64,000 nucleotides of DNA from RGIG4097 sp045613765 (GCA_045613765.1 JAZLBO010000020.1:62001-126000); one strand, 5' to 3'; shown: positions 7,813 to 17,200, counted from the first letter of the stretch. A program made the numbers and translations. Notes: a model not told the origin generated them from the letters alone.

Positions 7813-9966
7813 TTATTTCAAGATGGTGGCGATTTGGTAGGCTGTTGATGTGGCGTCTGCGATACGTCCAGATTTGACTGCGTCACCTATTGCATAGACA
7901 TTGCCGTTGTACTTGTCTTTTAGGCTTTCAACAAGGGCATTATTTGATTTGACACCAAGAGAAAGCACCACTGCATCACAGTCAATTTTGACGCTTTCTC
8001 CACAAGATTTTGCAATGGTCTTTGAGGTGGTTTTGCCTGCTCGCAAATCCTTCTTGTAGTTCTTGTTTTTCACTGCGACAACAGGCTCAATGATGACACC
8101 ATCTTCTTCGATTGAAAGAAGTTTATGTGACGTGTAATACTCTGTGCCTGCCTTGTTGAGTTTTGGCAAAATATCGTCTTTGTGTTGAAACCACACATCA
8201 GGTGCTATATCCCCTTGCATTTCCACAATCGTGACTTTATTGTGCATTTCTGTAAGATAATGTGCAGTTTCAAGTCCTGTCATACCACTGCCGACAACAA
8301 CAACTCTCTTATTTTCAAGCCCTGATTTGCCCGTGAGAACGTCGGTGGTTGTATATACATTTTCTCTTTCTGCACCCTTGATGGAACGGGGTTTGACTGC
8401 CGTTGCACCTGTTGCAATCACCACTGCATAAGGATTGTATTGGTCTATGATTTCGGGGGTTGCATCAACACCACAAATCACTTCTGCGCCGTTGTCTTTT
8501 GTCCCTTTCAAAGCGTCTTCTATTGCCCACATCATCTTCTCTTTTTTAGGGGGCAATGAGGCAAGATACACTTGTCCACCCACTTCATTTTCTTTTTCAA
8601 GGACTATTGGTTTGAAACCACGTTTGCCAAGAATTTCTGCGCACACAAGACCACCAATTCCACCACCGACAACAACCACAACTCTGCCGTTGCCGTCCAC
8701 TTCTAAATCTGTAAATTCTCTTTCCTTGCCAACAGTGGGATTGACTGAACAATATCCGTGATCGCCGATATAGGCATTGTCTTGCATTGATTGAATACAG
8801 TACAAGCAACAGACACATCTTTTGATGCTATCTTCCTTGCCACACATTGACTTGTTTGCCCAGTGGGGATCTGCAATATGAGGTCTGCCAAGTGATACAA
8901 AATCTTGCACCCCTTCTTGAAGTTGCTTTTCTGCTTGTTCGGGGGTACGGATAAGGTTGGCTGCGATAACGGGAATATCAACCACTTTCTTCACTTCTTC
9001 GGCAAGGTATTTGCGCCATCCAAGTTCAAAACTGGTGGGTTCAAGCCAATAGTTGAAGGTGTCGTATCCTGCAGATGAAACGTCTATGGCATCAACACCC
9101 ATTTCGGCTATGGCTTTGGCATATTTGACACCTGTTTCCATATCGTAGCCTTTGCCTGCCTTGCCTATTTTGTCATAAAATTCGTCTATGGTAAGACGGA
9201 CGATAATGGGATAATCGCCACACTCTTTTCGTATGCCTTCCACGATTTCACGAAGGAAACGAAGTCTGTTTTCAAAACTGCCACCATATTCGTCTGTGCG
9301 TTGGTTTGTGTTGGGAGAAAGGAATTGTTGGATGAGATATCCGTGAGTGCCGTGAAGTTCAACACCGTCAACACCTGCTTTCTTGCAACGAACTGCTCCA
9401 TCAACAAATTGACGGATGAGTTTTTTCACTTCCCCGTGTTTCAATGCACGAACTCTGCCACCTGCAAAGTAGGCAGGCTCGCACTTGGATGCAGATACGC
9501 TTGAAAGTGCGATATTGTGCTTGGCAAGGGTGGGCGCAATCTTGGGTGCAATGGAAAACAGTGCCTTAGGAAAACCTTTCCACACTCTTGTTGATGCAAT
9601 GCAAAGGGGCACTGTGCCAATGGCAAGTCCAACATTTTGTCTGCCGGGATGATGCAGTTGCACAAAAAGTTTTGCGCCGTGACGATGAATTCTGTCTGCA
9701 AACTCTTTCATGCCGTCAATTTGATAGTCGTGACTCATGCCAAGTTGCGCAAAGGCCGCAGAGCCGTGGAAATCGTTTATTCTCGTGATTTCGGTTATAA
9801 TAAGACCTGTGCCACCCTTGGCTCGTTCTTCATAGTAGTCCATAAGGGTGTCATTGGTGCAACCATCAAATCCACCAAAGCCCATAAGCATTGGGGACAT
9901 CACAATTCGGTTTTTGATTTCGCAACCACCTATTTTCATAGGGGAAAAGAGTTTTTCGTATTTCAT
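7813..9966 (-). CDS. NADH:flavin oxidoreductase, 2,4-dienoyl-CoA reductase / old yellow enzyme type
   Basis: A 717-residue three-part redox enzyme. Residues 1-370 form the FMN-binding TIM barrel (KNRIVMSPML at the start, HPGRQ, and the catalytic stretch GVDGVELHGTHGYLIQQFLSPNTNQRTDEYGGS). A [4Fe-4S] site follows (CVCCLYCIQ with CSVNP). The C-terminal half carries FAD and NAD(P) Rossmann motifs (VVVVVGGGIGGLVCAE and VVVVGSGMTGLETA). The family includes 2,4-dienoyl-CoA reductase, trimethylamine dehydrogenase and bile-acid BaiCD/BaiH reductases; the substrate here is not determinable. Electrons would flow NAD(P)H to FAD to Fe-S to FMN. It is single-gene, divergent from trkA. Confidence 0.9.
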   Translation of the reverse strand: MKYEKLFSPMKIGGCEIKNRIVMSPMLMGFGGFDGCTNDTLMDYYEERAKGGTGLIITEITRINDFHGSAAFAQLGMSHDYQIDGMKEFADRIHRHGAKLFVQLHHPGRQNVGLAIGTVPLCIASTRVWKGFPKALFSIAPKIAPTLAKHNIALSSVSASKCEPAYFAGGRVRALKHGEVKKLIRQFVDGAVRCKKAGVDGVELHGTHGYLIQQFLSPNTNQRTDEYGGSFENRLRFLREIVEGIRKECGDYPIIVRLTIDEFYDKIGKAGKGYDMETGVKYAKAIAEMGVDAIDVSSAGYDTFNYWLEPTSFELGWRKYLAEEVKKVVDIPVIAANLIRTPEQAEKQLQEGVQDFVSLGRPHIADPHWANKSMCGKEDSIKRCVCCLYCIQSMQDNAYIGDHGYCSVNPTVGKEREFTDLEVDGNGRVVVVVGGGIGGLVCAEILGKRGFKPIVLEKENEVGGQVYLASLPPKKEKMMWAIEDALKGTKDNGAEVICGVDATPEIIDQYNPYAVVIATGATAVKPRSIKGAERENVYTTTDVLTGKSGLENKRVVVVGSGMTGLETAHYLTEMHNKVTIVEMQGDIAPDVWFQHKDDILPKLNKAGTEYYTSHKLLSIEEDGVIIEPVVAVKNKNYKKDLRAGKTTSKTIAKSCGESVKIDCDAVVLSLGVKSNNALVESLKDKYNGNVYAIGDAVKSGRIADATSTAYQIATILK

Positions 9967-9996
9967 CTTGTCCTCGAATTGATTTTTATTATTAAA

Positions 9997-10025
9997 ATAA
10001 TAACACCTTCAATGAGTATAGTCAA
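9997..10025 (-). promoter_or_regulatory. Promoter of the flavin oxidoreductase gene
   Basis: Minus strand TTGACT (10025-10020), 17-base spacer, TATTAT (10002-9997). The spacer contains ATACTC, a hexamer repeated twice more in this divergent region. Confidence 0.7.
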
Positions 10026-10034
10026 TATTGTATT

Positions 10035-10063
10035 TTGATAATACTCGTTTTAAGGGTATTTTG
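10035..10063. promoter_or_regulatory. Candidate operator, AATACTC / GGGTATT dyad
   Basis: TTGATAATACTC followed by TTTTAAGGGTATT gives an imperfect dyad (AATACTC with GGGTATT). The same TTGATAATACTC-TTAA-GGGT word recurs inside the trkA promoter at 10174. The repeated word between divergent genes suggests one regulator binding at both; this is inference. Confidence 0.35.
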
Positions 10064-10173
10064 GCGTGATTTTACTTGTTTTTCACTGAAAATTGCAATG
10101 CATTTCAACACACTCCCGTCTGCGCACGTGTGTACACAATCCGTGGGCGCATCACATATATATTGTCAAATGC

Positions 10174-10202
10174 TTGATAATACTCTTAAAGGGTGTTATA
10201 AT
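10174..10202 (+). promoter_or_regulatory. Promoter of trkAH with embedded operator-like repeat
   Basis: TTGATA (10174-10179), 17-base spacer, TATAAT (10197-10202). The spacer holds ATACTCTTAAAGGGTGT, a second copy of the dyad word at 10035, so a protein bound here would block the promoter. Confidence 0.7.
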
Positions 10203-10235
10203 TGCCGTGTATTGAATAAATCTTATAGGTGATGT

Positions 10236-11609
10236 ATGGATATTATTATCATGGGACTTGGCGCCGTCGGTCTTGAACTGGCAGAATCATTGTCAAGAAA
10301 AAACGGAATTAATGTGGCTGTCATTGACACCGACTCTCAAAAGGTTGAAGGTGCTGTTGACAACTTTGACGTGCTTGGTGTCGTGGGCAACGGCATCACT
10401 TTTGACACCCTCAAAGAAGCCAACGTTGACAAAGCAGAGATCCTTATTGCAACCACTTCTCAAGATGAACGCAACATACTTTGTTGTATCATGGGCAAGA
10501 AGTTCGGTGCAAAGACCACTATTGCTCGTATTTCCGAAAGTGATTACTTCAAACTTATTGACGGGGACAACGGCCTTGACATCAACTTGATGGTCAACCC
10601 TCAACACGAGGCAGCACGTGAGATCCGTCGTATCCTTCGCTTCCCCAATGCAATCCACGTTGACAAGTTCAGTGATGGCAAGGTTGAACTCGTAGAGTTC
10701 AAAGTGCCTGCAGATTCACGCCTTTGTGGTGTTATGCTCAGAGAATTGCCTTACAGTTTCAAACATAAGGTGCTTGTCTGTGCTGCAACTCGTGGAGAAG
10801 AAGCATTTATCCCTGCAGGTGACTTTGTCATCAATCCCGACGATCATATTTTTGTCACCGGCACAAAACTTGACATTGCAGGCTTCTTTAAGGAATTGGG
10901 GCTCAACAAACAAGCAAAAAACGTGCTTATCGTTGGTGGCTCAAAGACTGCTTGCTATCTTATCCCCGACCTTCACAAGAAAAATATCCATGCAACTATA
11001 ATTGAAAAGGACTACAAAAAGTGTCAAAAACTTGCATCACTTTTCCCCTATGCAAACGTTATCAATGGCGATGGCACAAACCAACAACTTCTCCGTGAAG
11101 AAGGCATTGAGTGGGTTGACGCCTTTGTTGCTCTTGGCGACAGTGATGAACAAAACATCATCATGAGTATGTTTGCAAAGTCGGTTGGCGTTGACACAAT
11201 CATCACAAAAATTGACCAAGTGGAATACTACAAGATGCTCCAAACAAGTGGTATTGACTCTGTTGTATCCACAAAATCATCAACTGCAGACCAAATTATG
11301 CGCTTTGTCCGTAACTTTGGCAGACGTGGCAACGTGGTCAATCTTTTCCGTATCATTGAAGACAAAATTGAGGCTCTCGAATTCTTGGCAGACAAGAAAT
11401 TCAAGAAGTTGGGCGTGCCTATCATGGATTTGCAACTGAAACAAGACCTCATCATTGCAGGCATCATCCGTAAAGGCAAACTCATCACTCCTTCTGGCAA
11501 GGATTGTATCCTTGAAGGCGACAGCGTAATCGTCGTCACAAAGGACGAGGAACTTCAAGATCTCAACGAAATGTTCGACATTTATCACAATACAAGACAT
11601 GAATTATAA
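10236..11609 (+). CDS. trkA: Trk system potassium uptake protein TrkA
   Basis: A 457-residue peripheral membrane protein that gates TrkH in response to nucleotides. It has the tandem family layout: RCK_N Rossmann domain 1 (MDIIIMGLGAVGLELAESL), RCK_C domain 1 (VELVEFKVPADSRLCGVML), RCK_N 2 (NVLIVGGSKTACYLIPDL) and RCK_C 2 (KKLGVPIMDLQLKQDLIIAGI). Full length for the four-domain TrkA. The ATG at 10236 follows AGGTGAT. The stop overlaps the trkH start by 11 bp, so both are made from one mRNA. Confidence 0.96.
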   Translation: MDIIIMGLGAVGLELAESLSRKNGINVAVIDTDSQKVEGAVDNFDVLGVVGNGITFDTLKEANVDKAEILIATTSQDERNILCCIMGKKFGAKTTIARISESDYFKLIDGDNGLDINLMVNPQHEAAREIRRILRFPNAIHVDKFSDGKVELVEFKVPADSRLCGVMLRELPYSFKHKVLVCAATRGEEAFIPAGDFVINPDDHIFVTGTKLDIAGFFKELGLNKQAKNVLIVGGSKTACYLIPDLHKKNIHATIIEKDYKKCQKLASLFPYANVINGDGTNQQLLREEGIEWVDAFVALGDSDEQNIIMSMFAKSVGVDTIITKIDQVEYYKMLQTSGIDSVVSTKSSTADQIMRFVRNFGRRGNVVNLFRIIEDKIEALEFLADKKFKKLGVPIMDLQLKQDLIIAGIIRKGKLITPSGKDCILEGDSVIVVTKDEELQDLNEMFDIYHNTRHEL

Positions 11610-13071
11610 GCTGACTTTTTTCATCCTTGCTGAAATCATACTTATCCTTGGTGGAATTTTGCTCATCCCCTTCTTTATGGCAGTGGGATACGGCGAAACT
11701 TCATCAATGTTCGGTTTTGGCATTACAATCGCAGTTTGTGCTGTCCTTGGTGGGGCAGGTCTTTTCTTGCGTCCTAAAAAGGATCAAAGAAATATGCGCC
11801 CATCTTGTGGCATGATTATGTGTGGGCTTGCTTGGATTCTCATTGGTCTTATTGGCGCAATGCCCTACACTCTTTCTGGCTTTGTGCCTTCATACGTTGA
11901 TGCAGTGTTTGAAACCGTTTCTGGTATTACAACAACGGGCTCAACAATTCTCACAGACATTGAAGCATTGCCAAACAGCCTTCTTTTCTGGCGTTCACTT
12001 TCACAGTGGCTTGGTGGTATGGGTGTGCTTGTCCTTGTCATTGCAATTCTTCCCAAAAAGGATCGCACTGCAACCCAACTTGCAAAGGCAGAAATGCCCG
12101 GCCCTCAATTTGGCAAACTCGTCAGCAAGATCCAACACAGTGCACTTATTCTCTATGCAATCTACATTGCACTCACCCTCATTGAGTTTGGCATACTTTG
12201 TGCAGTGGATATGCCTGCTTTTGACAGCATCAACCACGCACTTACAACTGCATCAACAGGTGGTTTTTCAATCAAGAACGCCTCAATCGCACACTACGAT
12301 TCAGTGGCAATCGAAGTGACAATCACCGTGTTTATGCTCATATTCTCAATCAACTTCAACGTCTTCTACTTGTTTATTGCAGGTCAATTCCTTAAAGCAA
12401 TCAAGCAAGAAGAAACAACTTGGATGTTTGCAATCTACACGGTTTTTGTGGCAATCATCACGGCAAGCCTTGTTATGACCAACACATACTCAACCGTAGC
12501 CGAAAGTTTGAGACACTCATCCTTCCTTGCAGCATCATTGTTGAGCACAAGTGGCTTTGGATCAGTCAACTATGAAACTTGGCCTATAATTGCTCAAATC
12601 CTTCTGTTTGCCCTTATGTTTATGGGTGGCTCTGCAGGTAGCACGGCAGGTGGTTTGAAGGTTGCACGTGTCATTATTCTTGGCAAATCATCAATGCTCT
12701 CTGCGCACAAAATGCTTTCTCCCCGTTCAGTCAAGTCTGTACGTCTTGAAGGCAAACCTCTCCCTGATGACACAATCCACAACACACAAAGATACTTTGT
12801 CCTTTACTCACTGATTATGGTTGTGTCAATCATACTTATCTCACTTGAAACAACCATCTCTGGCACTGAAGGACTTATGACAAACATCTCTGCAGTTGTC
12901 ACTTGTTTCAACAACGTAGGCCCCGGATTTGGCGCAGTTGGTCCTATCTATAGTTTTGCAAATCTTGGTGTCTTCACAAAGATTGTTTTGACAATGGATA
13001 TGCTCATTGGCCGTCTCGAAATCTTGCCTATCCTTCTCATCTTCTACCCTAAATCATGGCGCAGCGTTTAA
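11599..13071 (+). CDS. trkH: Trk system potassium uptake protein TrkH
   Basis: A 490-residue membrane channel subunit for K+ uptake, with about ten to twelve helices in four M1-P-M2 repeats. The selectivity-filter loops are visible, for example ETVSGITTTGSTILTD (first) and ALTTASTGGFSIKNASIAHYDS (second), then SLLSTSGFGSVNYETWP and NNVGPGFGAVGP (fourth). GGSAGSTAGGLKV forms the conserved loop between repeats. The start lies within the end of trkA, indicating translational coupling. Confidence 0.95.
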   Translation: MNYKLTFFILAEIILILGGILLIPFFMAVGYGETSSMFGFGITIAVCAVLGGAGLFLRPKKDQRNMRPSCGMIMCGLAWILIGLIGAMPYTLSGFVPSYVDAVFETVSGITTTGSTILTDIEALPNSLLFWRSLSQWLGGMGVLVLVIAILPKKDRTATQLAKAEMPGPQFGKLVSKIQHSALILYAIYIALTLIEFGILCAVDMPAFDSINHALTTASTGGFSIKNASIAHYDSVAIEVTITVFMLIFSINFNVFYLFIAGQFLKAIKQEETTWMFAIYTVFVAIITASLVMTNTYSTVAESLRHSSFLAASLLSTSGFGSVNYETWPIIAQILLFALMFMGGSAGSTAGGLKVARVIILGKSSMLSAHKMLSPRSVKSVRLEGKPLPDDTIHNTQRYFVLYSLIMVVSIILISLETTISGTEGLMTNISAVVTCFNNVGPGFGAVGPIYSFANLGVFTKIVLTMDMLIGRLEILPILLIFYPKSWRSV

Positions 13072-13137
13072 GATGAAATTGGAAAACGTGGGGGCAAATC
13101 ATCAATCAAGCCTACTGCAAATCACAAATTTACAAAC

Positions 13138-13170
13138 AAAAAAAGAACTCTTGCGAGTTCTTTTTATTTT
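13138..13170. terminator. Bidirectional terminator between trkH and folD
   Basis: AAAAAGAACTC, TTGC loop, GAGTTCTTTTTATTTT, between convergent genes. Confidence 0.85.
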
Positions 13171-13194
13171 GATTATTTTTGCACAATATTGCGT

Positions 13195-14028
13195 TTATCT
13201 ATTTCTTTTGTATGCTTCAACAGTGTTTTTCATGAGCATTGTCACTGTCATAGGGCCAACACCACCGGGGACTGGAGTGATATAACTGCACTTATCTTTG
13301 ACACTTTCAAAGTCCACATCGCCACAGAGTTTGCCATTGTCATCACGGTTGATGCCAACGTCAATTATCACTGCTCCATCTTTGACCATATCTGCAGTGA
13401 CGTACTTTGATTTGCCGATGGCGACACAGAGTATATCTGCACTTCTTGTGACGTCTGCGATATTGGCAGTCTTTGAGTGGCACATTGTCACCGTTGCGTT
13501 TTCACGGAGCAATAACTCGGCAAGAGGTCTGCCTACAAGATTGGATCTGCCAAGGACTACGGCATGCTTGCCTTCTATTGCGATATTGTAGTGTTTCAAG
13601 AGTTCAATGCAACCATAGGGGGTGCAAGGAAGTGTTTCGGGAGTGCCTGTCCAGAGTTTGCCTTTTTGCACATAGTGGCAACCATCTACGTCTTTGTCGG
13701 GGTTGATTGTCGCAAGAACCTTGTCTGTGTCAATGTGCTTGGGCAAAGGCAGTTGAACAATTATTCCGTGAACTGCTGTATCATTGTTGAGAGCGATGAC
13801 TGCATCAATCACTTCTTCTTCGGTGGCAGTGCCGGGCAACTCAACAAGGGTTGATCTCAAACCGATTTCTGCACAAGCATTGATTTTGTTGCGCACGTAA
13901 ATACGGCTTGCATTGTCATCTCCAACAAGAACGACTGCAAGACCAATTTCTTGAGCAAGTGACGTCACTTCCTCTTTCAAATCATTGCGCACCTTTTGTG
14001 CCACTGCTTTTCCGTCAATAATGATCAT
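13195..14028 (-). CDS. folD: Bifunctional methylenetetrahydrofolate dehydrogenase / cyclohydrolase
   Basis: A 277-residue cytosolic enzyme interconverting 5,10-methylene-THF, methenyl-THF and 10-formyl-THF. Signatures: VQLPLPKHID with the active-site region, VVLGRSNLVGRPLAELLL (NADP-binding) and the C-terminal ITPVPGGVGPMTVTMLM. The start is the ATG at 14028, giving MIIIDGKAVAQKVR and preceded by AGGAG; the frame stays open 44 codons further upstream but has no ribosome site there and no homology. It is the last host gene before the genomic island. Confidence 0.96.
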   Translation of the reverse strand: MIIIDGKAVAQKVRNDLKEEVTSLAQEIGLAVVLVGDDNASRIYVRNKINACAEIGLRSTLVELPGTATEEEVIDAVIALNNDTAVHGIIVQLPLPKHIDTDKVLATINPDKDVDGCHYVQKGKLWTGTPETLPCTPYGCIELLKHYNIAIEGKHAVVLGRSNLVGRPLAELLLRENATVTMCHSKTANIADVTRSADILCVAIGKSKYVTADMVKDGAVIIDVGINRDDNGKLCGDVDFESVKDKCSYITPVPGGVGPMTVTMLMKNTVEAYKRNR

Positions 14029-14171
14029 AGTTTCTCCTATGGTTATATGATAACCAATTTCCACCCTTTTGTCAAAAGATAAACATAAAATGCCAAAATC
14101 AAGACGGAAATACTCCTGTCTTTTAATCCCAATATCCAAGCAAACCTCCACGCAAACCACCTTCTTCCCTA

Positions 14172-14211
14172 AAACAAAACGAACCCCAGTTTCCTAAGGT
14201 TCGTTTTATTC
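14172..14211. terminator. Hairpin terminator at the left edge of the island
   Basis: AAAACAAAACGAACC pairs with GGTTCGTTTTATT around CCAGTTTCCTAA. U-runs exist on both strands. It marks the boundary between folD and the degraded frame at 14,212-14,478. Confidence 0.75.
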
Positions 14212-14478
14212 TTGTATGGTGGGACAGTGTGAACGATAGTTGAACACTCGTGACTTAACTTACAAACACCATGTTGCCCATCATTGATGCACTTCTTCAA
14301 ATCCTTTCTTTGCTAATTCACAAGTTCTTCGGTGCCCATGTTCTTTCCACAGTGCTTTTCAAGATCCTTTATGACCGATCGGAGTACCTTCTCGTTCGCT
14401 TTTGGATACATGTTTTGATGCTTGCAGTATCGTTTTGTTACCTCCTGTTCTTTGGTAACACCAACAATACCACAGATT
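14212..14478 (-). pseudogene. Degraded reading frame at the island's left edge
   Basis: On the minus strand a frame reads GIVGVTKEQEVTKRYCKHQ, NMYPKANEKVLRSVIKDLEK and HCGKNMGTEELVN, then a TAG near 14314, and goes on in the same frame as QRKDLKKCINDGQHGVCKLS with HECSTIVHTVPP. There is no start codon with a ribosome site and an in-frame TAA lies just upstream, so this looks like the tail of a dead gene. The protein family was not recognised. It may be a relic of an earlier insertion. Confidence 0.35.
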
Positions 14479-14526
14479 TAGGAAAAAGTCCAGATAATTA
14501 CTTGTTAACTTTCTTTTATTGCAAAA

Positions 14527-16167
14527 TCATCGATTTTCTTCCCTTGTTGCATCCTTTCTACCCCAAGACCAACCAAATAATTCTCCGCCATTAGGATACA
14601 TTTTTAAAACTGCGTTTTGCTCCAAAAAAGCTGCTGTATTTTCACCATAGGAACTTTGCTTGTCCAAAGAAATAAAAACCTGCTTCCCTTGATTATTATA
14701 AAGATCCATTATCTTACTAATTGCATGATCAGATATTTGCTTTAATACCAAAGAATCATGAATAATGAAAGGCAATGCAGTCAAATTCAACACCGATAAA
14801 TCAAAAACAACCAATCCCTTATAGGCAATTCCTGTTCCCGTATCATCGTAAGTGAAGAAATCATACGTTTTATCTCCAAAAGAAATCGACGGAGCATTAT
14901 AGATCCCATTATAAATGAAGTCATTGATTTCATCCATTTTTTTATTTAAAGTTGTTGCTAATACAATGGCCTGTTCTTTTTTTATAGCATTAAATCTTTC
15001 TTCGGAATCATTTTTTTTCCTCTTTAAATCCTCACCCTGAAGGTACGCTTCATTTTGTTTTTGCAGTGTATCAATCGTTCGAACTATTTCTGCATGTTTT
15101 TTCAATACCAACTCTGAAACTTTCGGATTTTTAATTAGAGTTTGAAGTTGATTCTCCAAGTCTGCAATGATTGTATCATATTCAAGGATCGTCTCTTGCA
15201 ACTTTCGCTCTTCTTCATTAATTTCAGAATTAAACACTACAGATAGCCTTCTGTGAAAGTTTTCTATATTCTCAATGGTCTGAAAATCGATATCTGCGAA
15301 AAATCTTTTTAGTTCTAGATATTTATCTGATCCCAAGGAAAAGTGGCTATCTTTACTTTGTAACAATGCAGATAACTTTCCTTTTAAGATTCCTCGCTGT
15401 CTTCTGGCTCTAGATAGGCTATTTTTAATTTCAACTGCCTGTTCAGCAACTTCTGAATCAACATCGTAAAATGCGTTCTCAACCCCTCTAGTTAATTGTG
15501 CTAGTTCATCTTCTAGAGTTCTAATGGTTTTCTGATTTTGAAGATATGTGCGTTTAGTTATTTTGGCAATAAACAGTTGTTTTTGAGCATTGGTAAATGC
15601 GGTGTATACAGCTTTATCTTTTTTGTATTGCTCTCCTATTAAACTAATCGGAGCGTACAAACCAAATAGTTTTAACAATGCAGTATACGCTATAAGATCA
15701 GGTTCTTTTGACACAACAGTAAGTGGTCTTTTTTCATTGCAATTTTCCTTGCCATAAATACGAGAGTATCTTCCTACAATGTCTCTAAAAGAACTCTCAA
15801 TTTCGTCCAAGCAATATTTGCTTTTCAACCATTTACAATATTCCAAAATAGGAATGGGTTTTTTATCTAAGAATTCGTATTTCTCATTGCATTTATAAAC
15901 AACTTGAGAATCTACAAATTTTCTACAAAAGCAATATGTGTTTTGATCAAACTCAAACTTGAAAAATATACTATGATCCTTTACATTCCTAAGTATATCT
16001 TTAGCATTTGTATAATCATCTCCGCCAAAGACGAAATCAATAATTAACATGAATGTAGATTTTCCTATTGAATTGTCTCCAATGTTTGTGCCTAAAACAA
16101 CATTGAGGCCTTCTTTGAATTTAATTGTTTTTTGGCTAAATTCATTGCAATATATTTCAACTAACAT
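14527..16167 (-). CDS. DUF2326-type ABC ATPase, likely ATPase of an ABC-three-component defence system
   Basis: A 546-residue SMC/RecN-like ATPase. Walker A is GTNIGDNSIGKSTFM (residues 26-40). The centre (about 185-400) is a long coiled coil with hairpin character (EERKLQETILEYDTII, LQKQNEAYLQ). The C-terminal head ends with LPFIIHDSLVLKQ near residue 463, a Walker B/D-loop variant seen in DUF2326 proteins, and VFISLDKQSSYG. The ATG at 16167 follows GAGAGGGTG and overlaps the middle-component stop by 11 bp. In ABC-3C systems such ATPases sense foreign DNA or replication states and license an effector; that role is family inference. Confidence 0.8.
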   Translation of the reverse strand: MLVEIYCNEFSQKTIKFKEGLNVVLGTNIGDNSIGKSTFMLIIDFVFGGDDYTNAKDILRNVKDHSIFFKFEFDQNTYCFCRKFVDSQVVYKCNEKYEFLDKKPIPILEYCKWLKSKYCLDEIESSFRDIVGRYSRIYGKENCNEKRPLTVVSKEPDLIAYTALLKLFGLYAPISLIGEQYKKDKAVYTAFTNAQKQLFIAKITKRTYLQNQKTIRTLEDELAQLTRGVENAFYDVDSEVAEQAVEIKNSLSRARRQRGILKGKLSALLQSKDSHFSLGSDKYLELKRFFADIDFQTIENIENFHRRLSVVFNSEINEEERKLQETILEYDTIIADLENQLQTLIKNPKVSELVLKKHAEIVRTIDTLQKQNEAYLQGEDLKRKKNDSEERFNAIKKEQAIVLATTLNKKMDEINDFIYNGIYNAPSISFGDKTYDFFTYDDTGTGIAYKGLVVFDLSVLNLTALPFIIHDSLVLKQISDHAISKIMDLYNNQGKQVFISLDKQSSYGENTAAFLEQNAVLKMYPNGGELFGWSWGRKDATREENR

Positions 16168-16384
16168 AATGTAACACCCTCTCCTGCTCAAAGTATTCAA
16201 TCTTCTTCAACGCATATAAACAATCAAGCACATCAAAATATTCACTGATACACGAATACTGTTTTTTCGTCTGCTTATATAATTCTAAAACATGCATATC
16301 TCCAGACTGCAAATTTTGTAACACCAACGGGATTTTAGCAAGAACGCTATCTTTATATGCAGTCACCTTACTCGGTAATTTCAT
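16157..16384 (-). CDS. Small middle component of the ABC-three-component system
   Basis: A 75-residue helical protein (KLPSKVTAYKDSVLAKIPLV, then YFDVLDCLYALKKIEYFEQE). The C-terminal stretch looks like a winged-helix half, as expected for the small middle proteins that link effector and ATPase in ABC-3C operons. The ATG at 16384 follows GAGGTG and overlaps the upstream effector gene by 17 bp, while its own end overlaps the ATPase gene by 11 bp. This tight nesting supports a fixed three-gene unit. The assignment rests on context and size more than on sequence. Confidence 0.65.
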   Translation of the reverse strand: MKLPSKVTAYKDSVLAKIPLVLQNLQSGDMHVLELYKQTKKQYSCISEYFDVLDCLYALKKIEYFEQERVLHYVS

Positions 16385-17177
16385 AAAACACCTCACAGTC
16401 TTGAATGAAAAATGATATTACTGCCTCACATGCGGAAATGGATGTCGAGCCGGTTTTGGTTTGAATCCACTTAACAAGTTCATTAAAAATCAACTCTTTA
16501 TCATCCGTAATATCATTTAGCTTTATAAAACAATTTTTTATTTCCCCACACAGCACTGAAAAAACGAAATGATTTTCTCCGTCCATTTGATTAAACAAAT
16601 TTTGTATGTATGGATAATAATTAATTACATAAGCAACAACTTTGGCCAGAAGCAGAGTATATGAATTTTCTATTTTGTTCTTTACGGCGACAGCATCATA
16701 TGTCAACTTGGGCAAACTGTCTGTTCTTGCTAAAACAATTTTCTTGACTAAAAATTCAATTTCTTCCTCTAAATTCATAATTGAAGCTTCATACTGCATC
16801 AACTCTTTTTTTAGAAGAACCTTTTTTATTTCAAGTAATCTTAGATATTCTTCTACTGTTGTATGATAGTCTTGTTGATCATGACAATCTTTACATAATG
16901 CTATTTTGTTCTCATATGACTCCGAATTGTCTCCCAATCTTTCTAAAGTGTGCAATCTTTCATATTGTTCAATGGTAGGACGATTGGGATATATATGAGC
17001 GATCTCATACCTTTTGTTCCGTTTCTTTTGAAAACGAGATTCTAATTCCTTTCCACATAACGGACAATGATATTCCACTTCCCTCAAATGGAAGGTGTGT
17101 GTTTTGTCTGTGATTTTTGCGCGCTTTTGATGATATTTATCAGAAGCCAAAATCGAATCTAACTCTTCTTGTTTCAT
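16368..17177 (-). CDS. HNH nuclease fused to an ABC-3C C-terminal domain (putative effector)
   Basis: A 269-residue protein. Residues about 30-110 form a zinc-supported HNH domain: YHCPLCGKEL, YEIAHIYPNRP and NKIALCKDCHDQQD, giving the two CxxC pairs and the H/N/H catalytic set. A helical linker follows, then an alpha-helical C-terminal domain (SYTLLLAKVVAYVINYYPYI and onward) of the type that docks onto the ATPase in ABC-3C systems. The ATG at 17177 has a strong GGAGGAG site. First gene of the three-gene module. It should cut DNA when the module is triggered; that is inferred from the domain order. Confidence 0.75.
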   Translation of the reverse strand: MKQEELDSILASDKYHQKRAKITDKTHTFHLREVEYHCPLCGKELESRFQKKRNKRYEIAHIYPNRPTIEQYERLHTLERLGDNSESYENKIALCKDCHDQQDYHTTVEEYLRLLEIKKVLLKKELMQYEASIMNLEEEIEFLVKKIVLARTDSLPKLTYDAVAVKNKIENSYTLLLAKVVAYVINYYPYIQNLFNQMDGENHFVFSVLCGEIKNCFIKLNDITDDKELIFNELVKWIQTKTGSTSISACEAVISFFIQDCEVFYEITE

Positions 17178-17200
17178 AGTACTCCTCCCCACCTATCAAA

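Noticed and set aside
14212..14250. Truncated tRNA at the island's left edge
   Set aside because: TGGTGGGACA recalls a tRNA end, but no T arm or acceptor pairing could be built around it; kept only as a weak insertion hint.
14271..14594. A 107-codon + strand frame at the island's left edge
   Set aside because: It looks membrane-like only because it is the complement of a charged remnant; no start signal, and its end overlaps the ATPase gene.
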